NCBI GenBank assembly: GCA_937891445.1
Contig: CALAFV010000084.1
Coordinates: 1-8,776, forward strand
Direction: 5' to 3'
DNA: 8,776 nt
Source: an uncultured Phycisphaerales bacterium
GTDB taxonomy: Bacteria; Planctomycetota; Phycisphaerae; Phycisphaerales; UBA1924
Each line of letters starts with the position of its first letter. Within the stretch, counting starts at the first letter, position 1. Below, one piece after another: positions 5,428 to 8,776 of this stretch. The position numbers were made by a program, and so were the translations under genes. The notes beneath the pieces are model-generated. The model made no database searches. It worked only from the letters and a program-made list of their open reading frames with translations, and had not been told where the DNA came from.

Positions 5428-7002
5428 ATGGACTTCCTCATCGTCGTCAACAACCCGAAGGACTGGCCGCTGGACCTCCCGGGTGTGGAACTGGTGTCCG
5501 CGCGGACGTACCTGACGGAAGCGGCGTACGCGGAGCGGCGCGGGGCGCGGGTGTTCAACCTGTGCCGGAGTTACCGCTACCAGAGCATGGGGTACTACGT
5601 GTCGCTGCTGGCGACGGCGCGCGGGCACAGGCCGCTGCCGTCGATCACGACGATCCAGGACCTCAAACTTCAGAACATGATCCGGCTGGCGGGGTCGGAC
5701 CTGGAGGAGTTGATCCGCTCGAGCCTGGCACGGGTGAAGGAGCGGGAGTTCACGCTCAGCGTGTACTTCGGGAAGAACATCGAGAAGAAGTATGACCGGC
5801 TGGCGCTGGCGCTGTTCAACGCGTTCCCGGCGCCGCTGCTGCGGGCGAAGTTTGAGTGGGAGGACAAGAAGGAGGCCGCGAAGCCGCGGGGGAGCGGAGT
5901 TGAGAAGGTCGAAGAGAACGCGGGGACGCCCAACGGTGAGGCCCGCGGCTCGGAGGGGCGGTGGCACTTGCGGAGCCTGACGCCGATCGCGGCCAGCGAC
6001 ATCCCGAAAGACCACTGGCTGTTCATGCTGTACGCGATCAACCAGTACTTCGTGTCGCGTCAGCCGGCCAAGACGAGGGAGCCGCGGTACGAACTGGCGA
6101 TCTTGGTGAACCCGGAAGAAGAGAACCCGCCGAGCAACGAGGGGGCGATCAAGAGGTTCATCAAGGCGGCCAAGGAGGTGGGGTTCCGGCCTGAGGTCAT
6201 CGGCAAGGACGACTTCGGGCGGCTGGCGGAGTTCGACGCGCTGTTCATCCGCGAGACGACGTCGGTGAACCACCACACGTATCGCTTCGCGCGCCGGGCG
6301 GCGGCGGAGGGGCTGGCGGTGATCGACGACCCGGTGTCGATCCTGCGGTGCACGAACAAGGTGTACCTGGCTGAGTTGCTGGAACGACACGGGATCGGTT
6401 GCCCGCGGACGATGATCGTGCACCAGGGGAACGTGGAGCAGGTGCCGCTGTGGGTGGGGCTGCCGTGCGTGCTGAAGATCCCGGACGGGGCGTTCAGCCG
6501 CGGGGTGGTGAAGGTCAAGACGGTCGAGGAACTGGACGCGGAACTGACGACGATGCTCGGCAGGTCGGACCTGGTGATCGCGCAGGCGTTCGTGCCCAGC
6601 GAGTTCGACTGGCGCGTGGGGGTGCTGGGCGGGCGGCCGTTGTTCGTCAGCAAGTACCACATGGCCCGCGGGCACTGGCAGATCGTGGGGACCGACAGCA
6701 AGGGTGGGCGCACGTTCGGCAAGGTCGAGACGATGGCGTGGGAGGATGCGCCGGCGGCCGTGGTGCGGACGGCGGTGAAGGCCGCGAACCTGATCGGGGA
6801 CGGGCTGTACGGGGTGGACCTGAAGCAGGTCGGGCGGAAGGTGCTGGTGATGGAGGTCAACGACAACCCCAACATCGATCACGGGTATGAGGACAAAGTC
6901 CTCAAGGACGACCTGTACCTGGCGATCATGGGGGCGCTGTACGACCGGATGCCCGCGCGGGCGGCGGGGGCCCGCCCACGGGTCCGGCGCGCGGCGAGGT
7001 GA
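5428..7002 (+). CDS. RimK-like ATP-grasp amidoligase with N-terminal RLAN domain
   Basis: This 524-residue protein should use ATP to join an amino acid, typically glutamate in RimK relatives, to a carboxylate through an acyl-phosphate. Residues 1-~145 (starting MDFLIVVNNPKDWPLDLPGV) match the RLAN domain found ahead of RimK-like ligases. A charged, probably flexible linker covers ~146-180. Residues ~220-300 form the pre-ATP-grasp domain and ~300-505 the ATP-grasp fold. Visible motifs are TNKVYLAELL (309-318), VLKIPDGAFSRGVVKV (348-363, with the ATP-binding Lys350 and glycine-containing loop), FDWRVGVLGG (393-402) and MEVNDNPNID (475-484, metal-binding Glu476 and Asn478). The C-terminal ~17 residues are Arg/Ala-rich. 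The start at ATG 5428 is preferred over GTG 5416, which lies inside a hairpin. The gene sits 101 nt after the C39-like gene and 13 nt before a second amidoligase. The acceptor substrate is unknown; calling it ribosomal S6 modification would be unjustified. Confidence 0.9.
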   Translation: MDFLIVVNNPKDWPLDLPGVELVSARTYLTEAAYAERRGARVFNLCRSYRYQSMGYYVSLLATARGHRPLPSITTIQDLKLQNMIRLAGSDLEELIRSSLARVKEREFTLSVYFGKNIEKKYDRLALALFNAFPAPLLRAKFEWEDKKEAAKPRGSGVEKVEENAGTPNGEARGSEGRWHLRSLTPIAASDIPKDHWLFMLYAINQYFVSRQPAKTREPRYELAILVNPEEENPPSNEGAIKRFIKAAKEVGFRPEVIGKDDFGRLAEFDALFIRETTSVNHHTYRFARRAAAEGLAVIDDPVSILRCTNKVYLAELLERHGIGCPRTMIVHQGNVEQVPLWVGLPCVLKIPDGAFSRGVVKVKTVEELDAELTTMLGRSDLVIAQAFVPSEFDWRVGVLGGRPLFVSKYHMARGHWQIVGTDSKGGRTFGKVETMAWEDAPAAVVRTAVKAANLIGDGLYGVDLKQVGRKVLVMEVNDNPNIDHGYEDKVLKDDLYLAIMGALYDRMPARAAGARPRVRRAAR

Positions 7003-7004
7003 AA

Positions 7005-7013
7005 GAGAGGGAG
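7005..7013 (+). promoter_or_regulatory. Ribosome binding site for the GCS2-like gene
   Basis: The purine tract GAGAGGGAG ends 2 nt before GTG at 7016; its GAGAGG part (7005-7010) is 5 nt away. It supports GTG 7016 rather than an upstream start inside the RimK-like gene. Confidence 0.6.
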
Positions 7014-7015
7014 CC

Positions 7016-8287
7016 GTGGCGCTGCGCCTGTTCGAGGGGTACGGGGTCGAACTCGAGTACATGATCGTGGACGCGGCGACGCTGCGCGTGCGGCCGGTGG
7101 CGGACGTGCTGCTGAAGCGCGCGGCGGGGGCGGCCGAGGAGGAGTGGCCGTCGGACTACGACGTGCCGGGAACGGGGATCACGTGGTCGAACGAACTGAC
7201 AGCGCACCTGATCGAACTGAAGACCTCTGAGCCGGTACGGTCACTGACGGGCCTGGCGGCGGCGTTCTCCGACAGCGTGCGCCGGGCCAATGCACTTCTG
7301 TGTGAGCAGGGGTGCCGGCTGATGCCGGGGGCGATGCACCCGTTCATGGACCCGCTGACCGAGAAGACGCTGTGGCCGCACGACTCGTCGGAGTATTACG
7401 AGGCGTTCGACCGGATCTTTGACTGCCGCGGGCACGGGTGGGCGAATCTGCAATCCTGCCACCTGAACCTGCCGTTCGAGGGGGACGAGGAGTTCGGGCG
7501 GCTGCACGCGGCGATCCGGCTGATCCTGCCCATCCTGCCGGCGCTGGCGGCGAGTTCGCCGATCATGGATGGACGGGCGACCGGAACGCTGGACAACCGG
7601 CTGGCGGTGTACCGCACCAACGCGAGGAAGGTGCCGAGCGTGAGCGGGCGGGTGATCCCCGAGCCGGTGTTCACGCGGGCGGACTACACGCGGGAGATCC
7701 TGGAGCGGATCTACGCGGACCTGGCGCCGCACGATCCCGAGGGGATCCTGCGGGAAGAGTGGGCCAATGCCCGCGGGGCGATCGCGCGGTTTACGCGGGG
7801 GTCGATCGAGATCCGCGTGCTGGACGTGCAGGAGTGTCCCGCGGCGGACATGGCGATCGTGTTCGCGGTCGTGGCGGTGCTGAAGGATCTGGTGCGCGAG
7901 CGGTGGACGGACCTGGCGGCGCAGCGGGCGTGGGAGGTCGAGCCGCTGGAGCGGGTGCTGCTGGCGTGCATCGAGGAGGCGGACGGCGCGGTCATCCGCG
8001 ACGGGGCGTACCTGGAGACTCTGGGGATCAGGGGGCAGGCCGCGTGCACGGCCGGAGAGGTGTGGCGGCATTTGGTGGAGGCGAGCGTGTCGAAGGCGGA
8101 AGAGGCGGAGGAGTTCATGCCGGCGCTGCGGGTGATGCTCGACGAGGGGCCGCTGGCGCGGCGGATCGAGCGGGCGGTCGCGGCCCGTGGCGGCGACCGG
8201 GCCGCGATGGAGTCGGTGTACACGGACCTGTGCGGGTGCGTCGCCGCGGCCCCGGAGCGCGGCGGAGGTATGTTCCGTGGCGCGTAA
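7016..8287 (+). CDS. GCS2-family carboxylate-amine ligase (glutamate-cysteine ligase-like)
   Basis: This 423-residue protein belongs to the GCS2/YbdK group of glutamine-synthetase-fold ligases, which form gamma-glutamyl-type amides with ATP. The N-terminal YGVELEYMIVD (9-19) carries the metal-binding Glu pair. WSNELTAHLIELKTSEP (57-73), MPGAMHPFMDP (103-113), SCHLNLPF (147-154), ASSPIMDG (179-186) and SIEIRVLDVQECPAADMAI (263-281) follow in family order. It is somewhat longer than the ~370 residues common in YbdK, the extra length lying in the C-terminal helical part (~320-423). The start is GTG 7016: it has a ribosome site, and family similarity begins directly. The open frame continues upstream, but that part overlaps the ligase before it. 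It begins 13 nt after the RimK-like stop and overlaps the next gene by 11 nt, so translation of the three is probably coupled. A true glutathione role is not supported; the amine substrate is unknown. Confidence 0.88.
   Translation: MALRLFEGYGVELEYMIVDAATLRVRPVADVLLKRAAGAAEEEWPSDYDVPGTGITWSNELTAHLIELKTSEPVRSLTGLAAAFSDSVRRANALLCEQGCRLMPGAMHPFMDPLTEKTLWPHDSSEYYEAFDRIFDCRGHGWANLQSCHLNLPFEGDEEFGRLHAAIRLILPILPALAASSPIMDGRATGTLDNRLAVYRTNARKVPSVSGRVIPEPVFTRADYTREILERIYADLAPHDPEGILREEWANARGAIARFTRGSIEIRVLDVQECPAADMAIVFAVVAVLKDLVRERWTDLAAQRAWEVEPLERVLLACIEEADGAVIRDGAYLETLGIRGQAACTAGEVWRHLVEASVSKAEEAEEFMPALRVMLDEGPLARRIERAVAARGGDRAAMESVYTDLCGCVAAAPERGGGMFRGA
8264..8268 (+). promoter_or_regulatory. Ribosome binding site for the amidohydrolase gene
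   Basis: GGAGG lies 8 nt before GTG at 8277 and is inside the end of the GCS2-like coding sequence. It decides the start of the overlapping downstream gene. Confidence 0.65.
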
Positions 8288-8776
8288 GGTCGCGGTGCTG
8301 CTGACGTGCGAGCATGGTGGGAACGCCGTACCGGCGAGGTACCGCGACCTGTTCCGCACCAGCGGCCGAACGCTGGCGTCGCACCGCGGATGGGACCGGG
8401 GGGCGCTGGTCATCGCGAAGGACCTGCGCAAGGGGTTGCGAGCCCCGCTGATCGCCGCGACGGTGTCCCGGTTGGTCGTGGACCTCAACCGCTCGCCGGA
8501 GAGCCCCACGCTGCTCTCGCGATGGACAGCGCGGCTGGGGCCGGAGGAACGGGAGCGACTGCTGCGCGAGTTCTATTGGCCGTATCGGGCGAGGGTCGAG
8601 GAGACGGTGCGGCGGATGAACCGGGAAGGGCGGCTCGTCGTGCACATCTCCGTGCACACGTTCACGCCGGTGCTCCGCGGCGAGCAACGGGAGGTGGACG
8701 TCGGCCTGCTCTTGGATCCGACGCGGAAGCCGGAGGTGGCGGTCTGCCGCGCGTGGCGGCAACTGCTGATCGGGGA
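8277..8776 (+). CDS. N-formylglutamate amidohydrolase family protein (5' part, cut by window end)
   Basis: The first 166 codons are present and open to the window edge. The known family enzyme removes formate from N-formyl-L-glutamate in histidine degradation, but many homologues sit in other pathways. Family motifs appear in order: LLTCEHGGNAVP (8-19), SHRGWDRGA (35-43), RLVVDLNRSPESP (65-77), VVHISVHTFTPVL (121-133) and DVGLLLDP (141-148). The His/Glu/Asp-rich motifs are those expected around the metal site of this carboxypeptidase-like fold. GTG at 8277 is the start: it has a ribosome site and the first strand follows at once. It overlaps the GCS2-like gene by 11 nt in another frame. Next to two amidoligases rather than hut genes, it more likely hydrolyses an N-acyl or peptide amide of this pathway than N-formylglutamate; that is inferred. 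Codon choice is more mixed than in the genes before it. Confidence 0.85.
   Translation, partial: MARKVAVLLTCEHGGNAVPARYRDLFRTSGRTLASHRGWDRGALVIAKDLRKGLRAPLIAATVSRLVVDLNRSPESPTLLSRWTARLGPEERERLLREFYWPYRARVEETVRRMNREGRLVVHISVHTFTPVLRGEQREVDVGLLLDPTRKPEVAVCRAWRQLLIG

Noticed and set aside
5419..7062. Long minus-strand open frame (547 codons) opposite the RimK-like gene
   Set aside because: Its translation is dominated by Arg, Pro, His, Val and Gln with no domain pattern; the plus strand carries an intact ATP-grasp ligase.
7016..8287. Reading the GCS2-like gene as true glutathione biosynthesis
   Set aside because: No glutathione synthetase of the usual type is adjacent. The neighbouring ATP-grasp protein has an RLAN domain, which is not part of glutathione synthetase.
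7241..8509. Minus-strand open frame (422 codons) opposite the GCS2-like and amidohydrolase genes
   Set aside because: It has Arg/Pro/His-rich shadow composition and spans two well-supported plus-strand genes.
8277..8776. Reading the last gene as hutG of histidine degradation
   Set aside because: No other hut gene is visible and it is coupled to an amidoligase gene; only family membership is supported.

Overview
The window is very GC-rich bacterial DNA (roughly 70% by eye). It is gene-dense, has no recognisable insertion sequence, tRNA, rRNA or CRISPR array, and the codon choice is dominated by G- or C-ending codons. The gene set fits a planctomycete-like bacterium (Phycisphaerae or a relative). 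It consists of an RLAN/RimK ATP-grasp ligase next to a C39-like peptidase, a GCS2-family ligase and an N-formylglutamate amidohydrolase homologue, plus large POT and AbgT transporters. Short low-complexity tandem arrays lie between genes. The taxonomic call is an inference from gene content and style, not a proven assignment.

Layout. Bases 1-275 hold no convincing gene. They carry a mosaic of short tandem repeats: a 6-copy octamer, a 3-copy heptamer and a loose 9-10-mer. On the minus strand, 2393-276 encodes a POT-family (proton-coupled oligopeptide) transporter with an unusual ~175-residue extracytoplasmic insertion between its first two membrane helices. A 182-bp divergent intergenic region (2394-2575) contains a strong G-quadruplex-type tract in the transporter leader. 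On the plus strand follow: an AbgT-family transporter (2576-4438); a C39-like cysteine peptidase homologue (4550-5326); a RimK-like ATP-grasp amidoligase with an N-terminal RLAN domain (5428-7002); a GCS2-type glutamate-cysteine-ligase-like amidoligase (7016-8287); and an N-formylglutamate amidohydrolase homologue (8277 onward), cut by the window edge.

How they may work together. The four genes from 4550 onward all belong to families that make or break amide bonds, often at glutamate: two ATP-dependent amidoligases, a thiol-peptidase fold and a glutamate-type amidohydrolase. The transporter immediately upstream belongs to a family known for p-aminobenzoyl-glutamate and related amide substrates, and the divergent transporter belongs to a di/tripeptide family. 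The simplest reading is an uncharacterised pathway that builds, trims and moves a small peptide or N-acyl amino-acid metabolite, or that attaches amino acids to a protein. The product cannot be deduced from the sequence. RimK-like and GCS2-like amidoligase neighbourhoods of this type have been predicted computationally before; I know of no experimentally established product. The last two junctions (13-nt gap, 11-nt overlap) indicate tight co-expression of RimK-like, GCS2 and amidohydrolase genes. The two larger gaps (111 and 101 nt) contain possible structured or regulatory elements.
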